Part shown: piece after piece, positions 54,926-64,000 of the stretch
How the letters are laid out: each line of letters starts with the position of its first letter
Position numbering within the stretch: position 1 is the stretch's first letter
Source: Erythroxylum novogranatense
Lineage: Eukaryota > Streptophyta > Magnoliopsida > Malpighiales > Erythroxylaceae
Assembly (NCBI GenBank): GCA_029891385.1
Contig: CM057232.1
Span: forward strand, 63,611,824 to 63,675,823
Length of the DNA stretch: 64,000 nt
Direction: 5' to 3'
The notes under the pieces: generated by a model
What the model was told of the DNA's origin: nothing
The model's database searches: none
The model's input: the letters and a program-made list of their open reading frames with translations, nothing else
Position numbers and translations under genes: made by a program

Positions 54926-56000
54926 TTTGTGAAGTCAGAAACAAGGATGGGTCTATATTCTTTTCTACCAAGAGAAGAAATAATCTTTATAAAATTGATT
55001 TAGAAGATTTTCAAGAACAAAATGTTTCATGTTTTCTATCTTCTGAAGAAGAAAGACTAATCTGGCATAAAAAGCTAGGTCATGTCTCTTTTAAACACAT
55101 TTCAAAATTGGCAAAATTTGATTTGGTAAGAGGTCTACCAAAAATGAGTTTTGACAAAGAATTTTTCTGTGAAAGTTGTTTGAAAGGAAAACAAGTTAAA
55201 ACATTGTTTTCTTCTAAAAATTTGGTAACATCTTCTAGACCTTTAGAGTTGTTACATATAGATTTATTTGGTCCAACTAGGACAATAAGTCTTGGTGGAA
55301 AGAAATATGGACTTGTTATTGTTGATGACTTTACTAGATTTTGTTGGATATTGTTTTTGTCACACAAAGATGAATCTTTTAAGTGTTTTAGGACCCTTTT
55401 CTGAAAGTTACAAACTGAAAAAGGAGTACCTATAGCCAGCATCAGGAGTGATCATGGTGGAGAATTTGAGAATGAGAAGTTTAGATTATTTTGTGAGGAG
55501 AATGAAATTTCCCACAATTTCTCTGCTCCTAGGACCCCACAACAGAATGGAGTTGTTGAAAGGAAGAACAGGACGATTCAAGAGATGGCAAGGACTATGC
55601 TATGCGAGATGAATCTTCCTAAGTACTTTTGGGCAGAAGCTGTGAATACAACGTGTTATATTCAGAACAGAATACTGTTGCGACCACAGTTGAAGAAGAC
55701 TCCCTATGAGCTATGGAATGGAAGGAGACCAAACATATCTTACTTTCATCCATTCGGTTGCAAGTGCTCTATTCTGAATACAAAGGAATTGCTGGATAAG
55801 TTCGATTCGAAGACCTATACAGGAATCTTTCTAGGCTACTCATCATCTTCTAAGGCGTTTCAAGTTTATAACCCTATCTCAAAGACAATTGAGGAAACCA
55901 TCCATGTCAAGTTTGATGATCGTTCCCAATCCTACAAGGAAGATGACATGGAGGGTGAAGGTCTTTCGAAGAATTTAGATGATGCAACAGAAACTCCATC
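54926..56000 (+). pseudogene. Copia-4 integrase
   Basis: LIWHKKLGHVSFKHISKLAK (zinc-binding), CESCLKGKQVKTLFSSKNLV, LELLHIDLFGPTRTISLGGK (first D), VIVDDFTRFCWILFLSHKDE and a TGA after RTLF (CGA in the expected frame). Then SIRSDHGGEFENEKFRLFCE (second D), SAPRTPQQNGVVERKNRTIQ with catalytic E, and YFWAEAVNTTCYIQNRILLR. From 55585 the frame is open for 339 codons into RT. GIFLGYSSSSKAFQVYN is the typical copia integrase C-terminus. Confidence 0.93.
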
Positions 56001-57000
56001 ATCAGGAACTCAAGTAGACAAGGCTGAGGATATTCCAGAAACTATAGAATTGAAAAGAGATTGGAAATATAGAAGTTCTCATCCAGAAGAGCTAATTATC
56101 GGAGAGACCTTAGAAGGAGTTAGGACAAGGTCCAAATTCAGAAGAGAAGCTAATATGGCTTTCATCTCTGAAATAGAGCCTAAGAAGATTGAGGAAGCTC
56201 TTCAGGACGAAGCTTGGATTTTAGCCATGCAAGAGGAGCTGAATCAGTTTATTAGGAATAAAGTTTGGTCCTTAGTTCCAAAACCTTCAAAGAAATCCAT
56301 TATCGGAACCAGATGGGTTTTCAAGAACAAGCTAGACGAATCAGGCAAAGTAAGCCGGAATAAAGCTAGATTAGTAGCACAAGGCTATAATCAGCAAGAA
56401 GGAATAGACTATAATGAGACATATGCTCCAGTAGCAAGACTTGAAGCTATTAGGATATTGTTGGCATATGTTGTGTGTCATGATATAAAGCTTTTTCAGA
56501 TGGACGTGAAGAGTGCTTTTCTGAATGACTTTATAGATGAAGAAGTGTATGTGAAGCAACCTCCTGGCTTTGAAGATGTCAAGAATCCAAAGCATGTATA
56601 TTGACTTCATAAAGCTTTATACGGCCTGAAGCAAGCTCCTAGAGCTTGGTATGATCGTCTAAGTAATTTTCTCTTAGTGAATGGGTTTACTAGAGGACAA
56701 GTGGATAAGACGCTTTTCAGAAAGGTTTATGAGAATGACTTTATCTTAGTGCAAATTTACGTTGATGATATCATATTTGGTGCTACCACAAAGAGGTTGT
56801 GTATGAGTTTTGAGAGTCTGATGAAAAATGAATTTGAAATGAGTATGATGGGTGAGTTAAAATTCTTTCTTGGGTTGCAAGTTAAGCAAACCGAAGAGAA
56901 AATTTTTATTCATCAACAAAAATATGTGAAAGAATTGCTGTCCAAATTTGACATGAATAATGTGAAGCCTATGGCGACCCCGATGCATCCTTCAAACCTT
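56001..57000 (+). pseudogene. Copia-4 reverse transcriptase
   Basis: EEALQDEAWILAMQEELNQF, VWSLVPKPSKKSIIGTRWVF, NKARLVAQGYNQQEGIDYNE, TYAPVARLEAIRILLAYVVC, FQMDVKSAFLNDFIDEEVYV and KQPPGFED, then TGA at 56602 where CGA (R) is expected, LHKALYGLKQAPRAWYDRLS, LVQIYVDDIIFGATTKRLCM with catalytic YVDD, and MGELKFFLGLQVKQ. Only the single stop separates two long open frames. Confidence 0.94.
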
Positions 57001-57666
57001 TTGTTGAAAGATGAACTTGGTAAGAAGGTAGATCAAACCCTGTATAGAGGAATGATCGATTCTTTACTGTATCTTACAGCAAGTAGACCTGATATTTTGT
57101 TCAGTGTATGCTTGTGTGCAAGGTTTCAGGCCGATCCTAGAGAGTCTCATTTTATTGCTGTGAAAAGGATTATGAGATATCTCGCAGGTACTACTGATCT
57201 TTGCTTAATGTTTAAGAAAGGTAAAGATTTCAGGTTAATCGGATATTGCGATGCGGACTATGCCGGAGATAGAATTGAAAGGAAGAGCACCAATGGAGGA
57301 TGTCACTTTCTTGGCGCAAACTTTGTTTCCTGGTCAAGCAAGAGACAAAGCTCGATAGCTCTATCAACTGCCGAGGCCGAGTATATGTCTGTCGCAAGCT
57401 GTTGCTCACAAACATTATGGATCAAATATCAACTGGAGGATTATTCAGTTCGAGAAGATGAGATCCCAATCTATTGTGACAACACCAGTGCCATAAATCT
57501 ATCGAAGAATCCGATACAGCATTCAAGAGTGAAGCACATCGAAGTCAAACATCACTTCTTAAGAGACTACATTCAGAGGAAGGTGGTGACACTACAGTTC
57601 GTTGAAACAGAATATCAGTGGGCAGATATCTTCACTAAACCATTAAGTGAAGAACGATTATGTTAA
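57001..57666 (+). pseudogene. Copia-4 RNase H
   Basis: YRGMIDSLLYLTASRPDILF, VKRIMRYLAGTTDLCL, LIGYCDADYAGDRIERKSTN (catalytic D), WSSKRQSSIALSTAEAEYMS (catalytic E), IPIYCDNTSAINLSKNPIQH (catalytic D), SRVKHIEVKHHFLRDYIQRK and QWADIFTKPLSEERLC, ending at a TAA. All catalytic acids are in place. It shares one frame with the second half of RT (56677-57666). Confidence 0.94.
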
Positions 57667-57878
57667 ATGACCAGTCAAGCTAAGAGATCATCAAAGTTAA
57701 CGGCGTTAGAAACAGTGGTTGACAGCTAGTAACTTCTCTCACAAGGAAGTTGTGGAGGGAAAATCTCATAGGCCTTGAGGATTCCAATGATTCTAGAACA
57801 CACAGGATAAGACCCCTACAAGTAGTCTGAAGTTAAAATCATTACGATTTTATAGACGTTTCATCTCACTAAAAACCC

Positions 57879-60212
57879 TTGCAATTAACTTTACCATTCA
57901 AGAACAGAACCAGAGACAGCCTCTATTTAGAAGCAATGGAATCAGCTATGATGTATGGAAGACATGTCGATTTCGAATCCCTGAAGAAAGAGGATGTTGA
58001 ACTAGAAATCATAGAAGTTGGATGGAGAAAATTCTTCCAGGTACGAGAACCAGTATATACTGATGAGGTGTATGACTTATGGAAAAATGAGCAACTAGTT
58101 GATGAAGCTATTGTCTCAATAGTAGATGGAATATCTATTATTGTTACAAAGGAGATAGTGGAGAAGGTAACCGAATGTCCATCGGTTGGGGAAATACTGA
58201 CAACCAAAGCCAGATGGATGTCCCAGGTTAATATGAAGGAAGAAGATGTGAGGAAATAGTTATATGGAGTGAATGACCCATGGGAGAGGAAGACCTCGAG
58301 TCTTGTCCCAAAGGCTAGGGTTCTTCATGCAATCCTGTTTAATTGCATTCTACTGAGAGCCGGGTCAAGACATTTAGTGACCACCCTGGATGAACAATGT
58401 TTGTTCTTTCTGTTTAATCGTCGTCCCGTAGATTTACCATATTTAATTTTTCATTTTATGGTTAAGGGAATGAAGGATACCAATAGCTATCCTTACGACA
58501 TGTTGCTCACAAGGATTTTTAAGGAATCCGGAGTCCTTCTTCATAGAGGAAACAGAAGGATGGTATCTGTTAAGAGTACTATTAACTCTGATACAGTAAG
58601 AAGAATGGGCTTGAAGGTGAAAGAAGAAGCAGAGTCTACAATGAAAGCAAGAACTGAGGGGGAGCGGTTATTGAAGAAGACTCCCACCACAAGTTCTAAG
58701 TCTCAAGTGAGTACGAGCTTACCGATCGATGAAAGAAGAAAGCTATCTGGAAGACCGTTGATCAAACAGGCTAGTCCTCAAAGAGACGTAAGCCAAGTCC
58801 GAAGGACAGATGAAGGTGCGTAGAAGAGAAAAGGAGAGAGTCTTTTGGGTGAGATTTCCAAAAAGGCGAGGAGATCACCAAGGATTCGCACTCTTCGATA
58901 ATAGGTAGAGAGGAGAACCAGAGAACAGAGTGAGGTAGAAGTTCATGGATCTTGCGTATCAAAAGCGACAAGATCTCTAGTCTCGATTCTACAAGAAGAT
59001 TCAGCCAAACAGGCTAAAGAGACTGAGAAGAAAAGAAAGTCGGAGTCTGAGAAAGAAAAATCTCAAGTTTAGAAAACTCCGAGACTAACTGAAGCAGAAG
59101 AGAAGACTAAGAAGATTAGTTGGAAGAAGAGTATGTCTACTGCTGAGGAGGTTAGTCAGAAGAAGCAAAGCAAAGTTTAGGAAACTCCCATTGTTATCCA
59201 ACAGGAGGAACCAGCGGAGCCTAGTCTGGTTCAATCTATTCCCTACACAGATCAACAAAAGGCAACTGCATAATTAAACTTGGTTCAAGAACCACAGGAG
59301 AAATCTGATGATTCTGGTCTAACTGTATACAACTATTCGAGAATTTTAAGAAGACACAAGTTGAAGATCAGAATGGTTGAAGTGGTGACTAAGAGGAAGA
59401 CTGCAATCGCCATCTGTGATCAACCCAGGAAGAAGGGAATGGCTGTCGTACAACCTATCTCAATAAATAGTGACATATGGCATTTACTGAAAGAAGATGA
59501 AAAGATGTTCTATGATGTCTTGAGGGATGTTGATACAAAGCCATACCCTACGAAAATGTCCAACAAACTATGTACTATTTATCCAATCACAGAGAAGTCG
59601 GTTATAAAGGTTGTACCGGATATTCAGCCAAGATATCCTTTGGATTTTAATAAAGGGAAGATGAAGCTATTTCCTGAAGAAGTTAGTGATGATCTGTCCG
59701 CAGATCAAATTGAAGAAGAAGTGCGTCGAATTGATGCAGCATGCGCTTCAAAAGAGAATACTGATGGAGCTAGTTGTAGCTATACTGATAAGAAAGAAGA
59801 CTGTCCAATAAGGGGAAGACTGATAACAGGGAAATTTATTGAATTCCTTGTCCAAACAATTTTGCGTATTAGGCCTTTATCTAATACACTGTCAATTCAA
59901 GCTGAAGGCATACCCTTGCAAGGAAGACAGTTGCTTATGCTACCTGCTCCCTATGACTTGGACATTCGAGAGTCAAATGTATTCATTCATCCACCCACAT
60001 TTGCGATTAATGAAGACTATGTTCCATCCTCGGACGCATATGCTACAACAATTGCATTCACAGTACCCTCAGAAGATAATGATCAATCCTCCTCACCGTT
60101 TGCCTCCTAAGCAGAAATCAACCAATTACGTAGAGAAGTAAACGAGATAAAGGAGATAATGAATGATATGAAGAAGATGATGGCAGAACTGATGAAGTGT
60201 CATCTTCCTTGA
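57879..60212 (+). pseudogene. Copia-4 post-pol gene (plant transposon-type domain), one frame with about eight stops
   Basis: One reading frame runs from 57879 (or MESAMMYGRHVDF at 57936) to 60212, broken only by stops near 58257, 58821, 58902-58905 (two), 59071, 59179, 59272 and 60108. The N-terminal part, EVGWRKFFQVREPVYTDEVY with ARVLHAILFNCILLRAGS, FLFNRRPVDLPYLIFHFMVK and YPYDMLLTRIFKESGVLLHR, resembles the family annotated as 'putative plant transposon protein'. A lysine-rich middle, a conserved-looking segment (59280-60100) and a C-terminal coiled coil EINQLRREVNEIKEIMNDMK follow. No clear membrane segment. Sirevirus 'env-like' genes occupy this position. Function unknown. Confidence 0.82.
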
Positions 60213-60407
60213 TCATTTTTTATTATAACAAATAGGGGGAGAAGAGAATGAGCAGAAGAGGAATGGAAATCGTCAAATCTTAAGGGTGTGATTGAAGGAG
60301 TTGAAGATGATGAAGAAGAAGATTTTTGAAGATAAGATTTTTTTCTTATACATTGTATTTTTGTTTTCTTTTTTTATATAATTTTTTATCATCAAAAAGG
60401 GGGAGAT
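60213..60407 (+). other. Copia-4 3' untranslated segment and polypurine tract
   Basis: AT-rich spacer with no gene, ending in AAAAAGGGGGAGAT (about 60394-60407) directly before the LTR start TGTTAAGTC. That run is the plus-strand primer. Confidence 0.85.
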
Positions 60408-60474
60408 TGTTAAGTCAAGTTGACTTTACATATATATGATTTTGATGAATAACAAAGAAGGAGTAAAAATAGAT

Positions 60475-60690
60475 GTAATATAGAAAACAAACGCAGGCGA
60501 AGAAAATACAGACACAGATTGAGAAGCAGACGCGGACGCAGATGCAAAGTAAAAAGCAGACGTAAACGCAGACGAAAATAAAAAGCAGACGCAGACGCAG
60601 ACGCAAAGTGAAAAACAGACACAGACATAGATGCAGACGCAAAATGAAATACAGACGTAGAAACACAGACGCAAAAATACAGACGGAGAA
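60475..60690 (+). repeat. CAGACG-rich microsatellite in the Copia-4 3' LTR
   Basis: Same degenerate AGACGCAGACGCA pattern as the 5' LTR, with different copy details, so it has changed since insertion. Confidence 0.85.
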
Positions 60691-60967
60691 AAGCAGATGC
60701 ATAATTCGAAAGAAGACGCAAGAGTCAGTTCGAGTTAGTTACAGAACTTAACTGATTAACCGTTTCTTTAAAGATTCAAGAAGCAATAATCAAGAAGCAG
60801 TTGCAGACAAAGCCTATAAATAGAAGTCAAAGTCGAAGATTGTAAATTTAGCCAAAAGTTAGCAAGTTAGCCAAAAAGGCAGTTAGCAAAATTGATTTAC
60901 GTATGAAAACGAAAAAGCTTGTCTATACGACAATTGTGAAAATTAGCTGAGAGCTAATTCTACTGTA

Positions 60968-60972
60968 ACAAG
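60968..60972 (+). repeat. Target-site duplication ACAAG of solo LTR, left
   Basis: ACAAG before TGTTGGAG; identical copy at 63077-63081. The 5' LTR of Copia-4 has the single uninterrupted AACAAGTTC (near 52540). Confidence 0.93.
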
Positions 60973-63076
60973 TGTTGGAGTTATGTAAATATAGTGCCCT
61001 GGAAAGCAAGTGTATTTACATGTAACTTTATCTTCTTCAGTTACAGTTTTGTAATGAAAATATTTATTATTAATAAAACAAAAGAGTTTAGTTTTATCTG
61101 TATGAGCATTATATATCTGGTCATAAGGTACCAAGATTCATTTGTAAGTAATATACATATACATAGAGATGTATGGGAAACATGTATATTATTAAAATCT
61201 GAATTAATTGATTCACAGTTGAATAATCAAGTTGGTCGTTTGATTATGGTTTAGACTGTAGTGTTGCGGTTTATCTCCATATAAGTAAAGGAGTTTACTT
61301 AAAGGGAATGATGAGTTTCATATCATGATAGTAGTAGACTATCGATAATGGCACTATTAAATGAATTGGAATCAAGTATGCTTTCAAGAATAAAGTGAGT
61401 AGTTACTTTAATCTTAAAACATACAACTTAAGCATTAAACTATTATGAACCACAATCTTGATGAGTGGTGAACTCATATGTGTTTCATTATAATTCTTGA
61501 TATGATCGAATGGATTTTTACAGGTATTAATCCGATTATGCATGTTGGAATTATTAATTGAAACATGTATCGAGGAACATTCACTCAAATAAAGAGTTTA
61601 TAGTGTTATCATCTCTTACAGATGTTTTAAGGAGATTTGGTGATTAAATCTGGCGCGATGGTTTGATGGACTAGCTACCCATCAAGTCTTAACACTAAGA
61701 TGAGATCTTATGTGTTAATCACCATATAAAGTAAAATGAGAGATCTAGAAGGAAAGACCAACATAAGGGCAAAGGGTAATTTTACCCTTTGTTGTGCGGA
61801 TGGCTATAATAAGGTTCTAAATAAGGTTTGCAATTGGACATATTCTCATAATATTTAATAATTCAAGAGTTCAACTAATTGTCTTTAGTGGAATGACATT
61901 TAGTTAATAAGCTAGAATTAATTCCAATGAGATTGAATTATTTACGGGCTTATTGGAGCTTGAATTATCAAAGTCCAATAAGATTCCCCACTTGGCTTTA
62001 AGGAAGGTTATCAAGCTAAGTAAGAAGTAGTTTGGAGGCTTTAGAAGTCCATAATTGAATGATGGGCTTATAATAATTAATGGTTAATTGGAAGCCCATA
62101 TGTTCATTTAGAAATGGGCTTGTTTTGGTTTAATGTAATTGATTAGATTAATTATATTAAAACAATTTTTTTTTAATGGAGAAGAAGCAATTTCGAAATT
62201 GTGTTAGGTTAGATGTGTAACCACACATTTGACATTAAAATACTAAATAAAGATGGTCTTTATTATGGTTCATCATTATTAAATGGAGTTATGAACTTAC
62301 CATTAAATGGTTTAATGGTTGGCTTTTAATGTTGGCATGTAACCTATTTGCATTCATTAGATTAAAGATGAAAGATGTGCATTAGATGGACCATCTTCCT
62401 TCTTTCTTCTTGCCAAAACCGAAATGGGTATTCAATTATAGGTTATGGTCTTTTCAAATAGCCATTTTAAAGATAAATGAAGTAAGTCTCATTTATTGGC
62501 TATTTGATGAGTGATTAATGTAAGAAGTGACGCATTGGATGCCTCTCACTCTTTTCCATTCATGCATATTTCGAAATTGAGATGTGAGAAAGGGTTATTG
62601 CATGGTTTTTAGACATTCTCTCCTTTCATGCAAGGTAGAACCGAAATTCCTAAGTGAAAGAATTGAAAGAATTTCAATTTTGGTTCTTCTTCTTCTAAGA
62701 AAATCTCCTCCAAATATTTCTTCTCCTTTCCCACCAAAGGATTTTGTTAACCTAGTTGTCCTTGAAGAACAAGTGGTAAATCTAATTGGTTGAGGATACT
62801 ACAACAAGGAAGAAGATAGATTGCTAAAGGAAAAGACTCAAAGGTAAAGGATTTGGATATAAGAAGGAGAGGATAGCTGCGAATGAGGATTTAAAACATA
62901 TGTGAAGTCGGTAATTCTTTTTATCTTGTTCTTGGTTTTATTATCCTTATACCATATCATGTACGAATTAACATGTTGATTTGGATATATTGCTTCCGTT
63001 GCAAGATGATTTCTTAAAAAGTTTTGAAATCTATCGTTTCTCCATACTAAGCATGCTTTCTTTTTCCGATCCAACA
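60973..63076 (+). mobile_element. Solo LTR of the Copia-2 family, 2104 bp
   Basis: TGTTGGAGTTATG to GATCCAACA with TGTTGGA/TCCAACA terminal inverted repeats and a perfect ACAAG duplication. The left part matches 41454-41689 plus 48573-49727; the right end matches 34552-34671; the part at about 62500-62965 matches 21843-22330 inverted. No internal genes. It is the reference that identifies the scattered Copia-2 LTR pieces. Confidence 0.94.
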
Positions 63077-63081
63077 ACAAG
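63077..63081 (+). repeat. Target-site duplication ACAAG of solo LTR, right
   Basis: Identical to 60968-60972. Confidence 0.93.
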
Positions 63082-63541
63082 TTCAAAATACTTTTGTAAG
63101 AAAGTAGTGCAGATAGCTTGCAGAGGCTAAAAGTGAAATAATATTAGGTGTAGAGAGCTGAACAGGCTCGTAAAGAATACTTGTAAAAGTTGAAGAGATA
63201 GTGAAATCTCGTAAAGAATTCTGAGGACTGGACGTAGCCCACGATTTGGGGTGAACTAGGATAAAATCTCTGTGTCAACTTCTCTCTATCCTATTTCTCT
63301 TTAAGTTCAAAGTTTTGTTATTACTCAATTTTCGAAACAAATTTTCAAAGCTTTGATTAATTCAAACTTACTGAAGTTTTGGTAAAGGAACTTGTTTTAA
63401 AAAAACAGTTTTGAAAGAGTTTTTCAAAAAGGGGAATACACAATTCAACCCCCCTTCTCGTGGGGAATAGACAATTCAACCCCCCTTCTCGTGTATTTGT
63501 TATTGTTTTATAAGCATTGTACTAACGTATGATTTACTTCA

Positions 63542-63546
63542 AAAAC
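63542..63546 (+). repeat. Target-site duplication of Copia-4, right (AAAAC)
   Basis: One mismatch to AAGAC at 51943-51947; the Gypsy-D reading continues across (GHKT then AMEVGS). Confidence 0.72.
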
Positions 63547-64000
63547 TGCAATGGAAGTGGGCAGTTCTAATGCAGCTAAGAGGGTGAATCCTCAAGGGAG
63601 ACCAAGAGAACAGGCACCAACTTGGGTGTTTGCAATGACACGAGAGGATGCAGAAACTGCTCCAGAAGTTATTACTGGTATGGTTAAATTATTTCATATT
63701 GATATTGTTGTTTTGATTGATCCTGGGTCTGCCCATTCATTTCTTTCGTCAGGTAGATCTATGCATGGTAGAGATTTGAGCCCATTGGATACTCCGCTGA
63801 TGGTGAGTACTCCAATCGACTAGTATATTGTTATCAGTCAAGTGTACAGAGAGTGTGAGATATGTATTGGTGGGAAACTCTTGGTGGTGGACTTAATGCC
63901 ATTGAAGATGGGAGGATTGGATGTGATTTTAGGTATGGACACATTAGAAAAATGCAATGCCTGTCTGGATTGTAAACAGAAGACAGTAGAGTTCGAATTG
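63547..64000 (+). pseudogene. Gypsy-D protease region, runs off the window
   Basis: MEVGSSNAAKRVNPQGRPRE, APTWVFAMTREDAETAPEVI, then the active-site block VLIDPGSAHSFLSSGRSMHG, PLMVSTPID and a TAG stop, VYRECEICIGGKLLVVDLMP, GGLDVILGMDTLEKCNACLD. It aligns with Gypsy-A 15400-15780 and has a better active site (D-P-G-S). RT and integrase should follow beyond the right edge. Confidence 0.92.

Larger units (their letters stand above)
51948..63541 (+). mobile_element. Copia-4: Sirevirus-like Ty1/copia element with a post-pol gene
   Basis: 5' LTR (51948-52974), primer site, gag, protease, integrase, RT and RNase H (53032-57666), an extra long frame after pol (57879-60212), purine tract and 3' LTR (60408-63541). 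The 3' LTR is split by a Copia-2-family solo LTR. The pol signature (YCDNTSAINLSKNPIQHSR) and an additional gene between RNase H and the 3' LTR fit the SIRE/Maximus lineage. It is inserted in Gypsy-D between gag and protease. It is the best preserved element here, with many single stops but few frameshifts. Confidence 0.92.
60408..63541 (+). repeat. Copia-4 3' LTR, interrupted by a solo LTR
   Basis: 60408-60972 and 63082-63541 together match the 5' LTR; 60973-63076 is the inserted Copia-2-family LTR. A 25-bp block ending CCCCCTTCTCGTG is duplicated near the end (63436-63493), which the 5' LTR lacks. Confidence 0.92.

Noticed and set aside
57667..57878. Small separate gene between Copia-4 RNase H and the post-pol gene
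   Set aside because: No open frame longer than a few dozen codons; treated as spacer.
1..64000. Host protein-coding genes, tRNA, rRNA, CRISPR arrays or operons
   Set aside because: Every recognisable frame belongs to a transposable element; the AAGTCGACTT arrays have irregular spacing and no cas genes, and the sequence is plant-type nuclear DNA. CAGAGCC-like strings are primer sites, not tRNA genes.

Overview
The window is almost wholly transposable-element DNA from a flowering-plant genome, probably a large repeat-rich eudicot genome; I cannot name the species. The evidence is nested Ty1/copia and Ty3/gypsy elements with primer-binding sites matching plant initiator tRNA-Met, a chromovirus with a chromodomain, a plant L1-type LINE, a Sirevirus-like copia with an extra gene, AT-rich sequence and no recognisable host gene. 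Nearly every coding region is broken by stops or frameshifts.

Layout. 1-8029: Copia-1 (minus strand; 5' LTR 6082-8029, 3' LTR running off the left edge). 8030-9475: 3' half of a LINE (minus). 9476-13347: rearranged Gypsy-B copy B' (minus). 13348-21842: Gypsy-A, a Tekay/Del-type chromovirus (plus), whose 5' LTR is only the last 612 bp. 21843-about 22330: inverted piece of a Copia-2 LTR. About 22331-24764: 5' half of the LINE (plus). 24765-32221: full-length Gypsy-B (plus). 32222-34551: the missing first part of the Gypsy-A 5' LTR (minus). 34552-49727: Copia-2 (plus), carrying an unrelated solo LTR at 37774-39199 in its integrase and Copia-3 (41690-48567) inside its 3' LTR. About 49744-51947 and 63542-64000: Gypsy-D, split by Copia-4 (51948-63541), whose 3' LTR contains a solo LTR of the Copia-2 family (60973-63076).

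Main finding. The two Gypsy-B copies lie in opposite orientation and have exchanged flanks. Each has one target-site duplication from the LINE (GTTTG) and one from the Gypsy-A LTR (ATGAA). The duplication of Gypsy-A itself (CATGA) is also split between 21843 and 34552, on opposite strands. Turning 13348-24764 around restores in one step the LINE, the Gypsy-A 5' LTR, the Gypsy-A duplication and the Copia-2 5' LTR. This is the signature of an inversion by recombination between inverted retrotransposons, or of an assembly switch between the same repeats.

Other points of interest: palindromic AAGTCGACTT arrays in Copia-1 and Copia-3; a relic primer-binding site inside both Gypsy-A LTRs, suggesting the LTR end moved outward; about 190-bp tandem repeats inside the Gypsy-A LTR; a post-pol gene in Copia-4; and premature stops that mostly look like C-to-T changes. 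Relative order of insertion: LINE and Copia-2 before Gypsy-A and the Gypsy-B copies, then the inversion; Copia-2 before Copia-3; Gypsy-D before Copia-4 before the Copia-2-family solo LTR.
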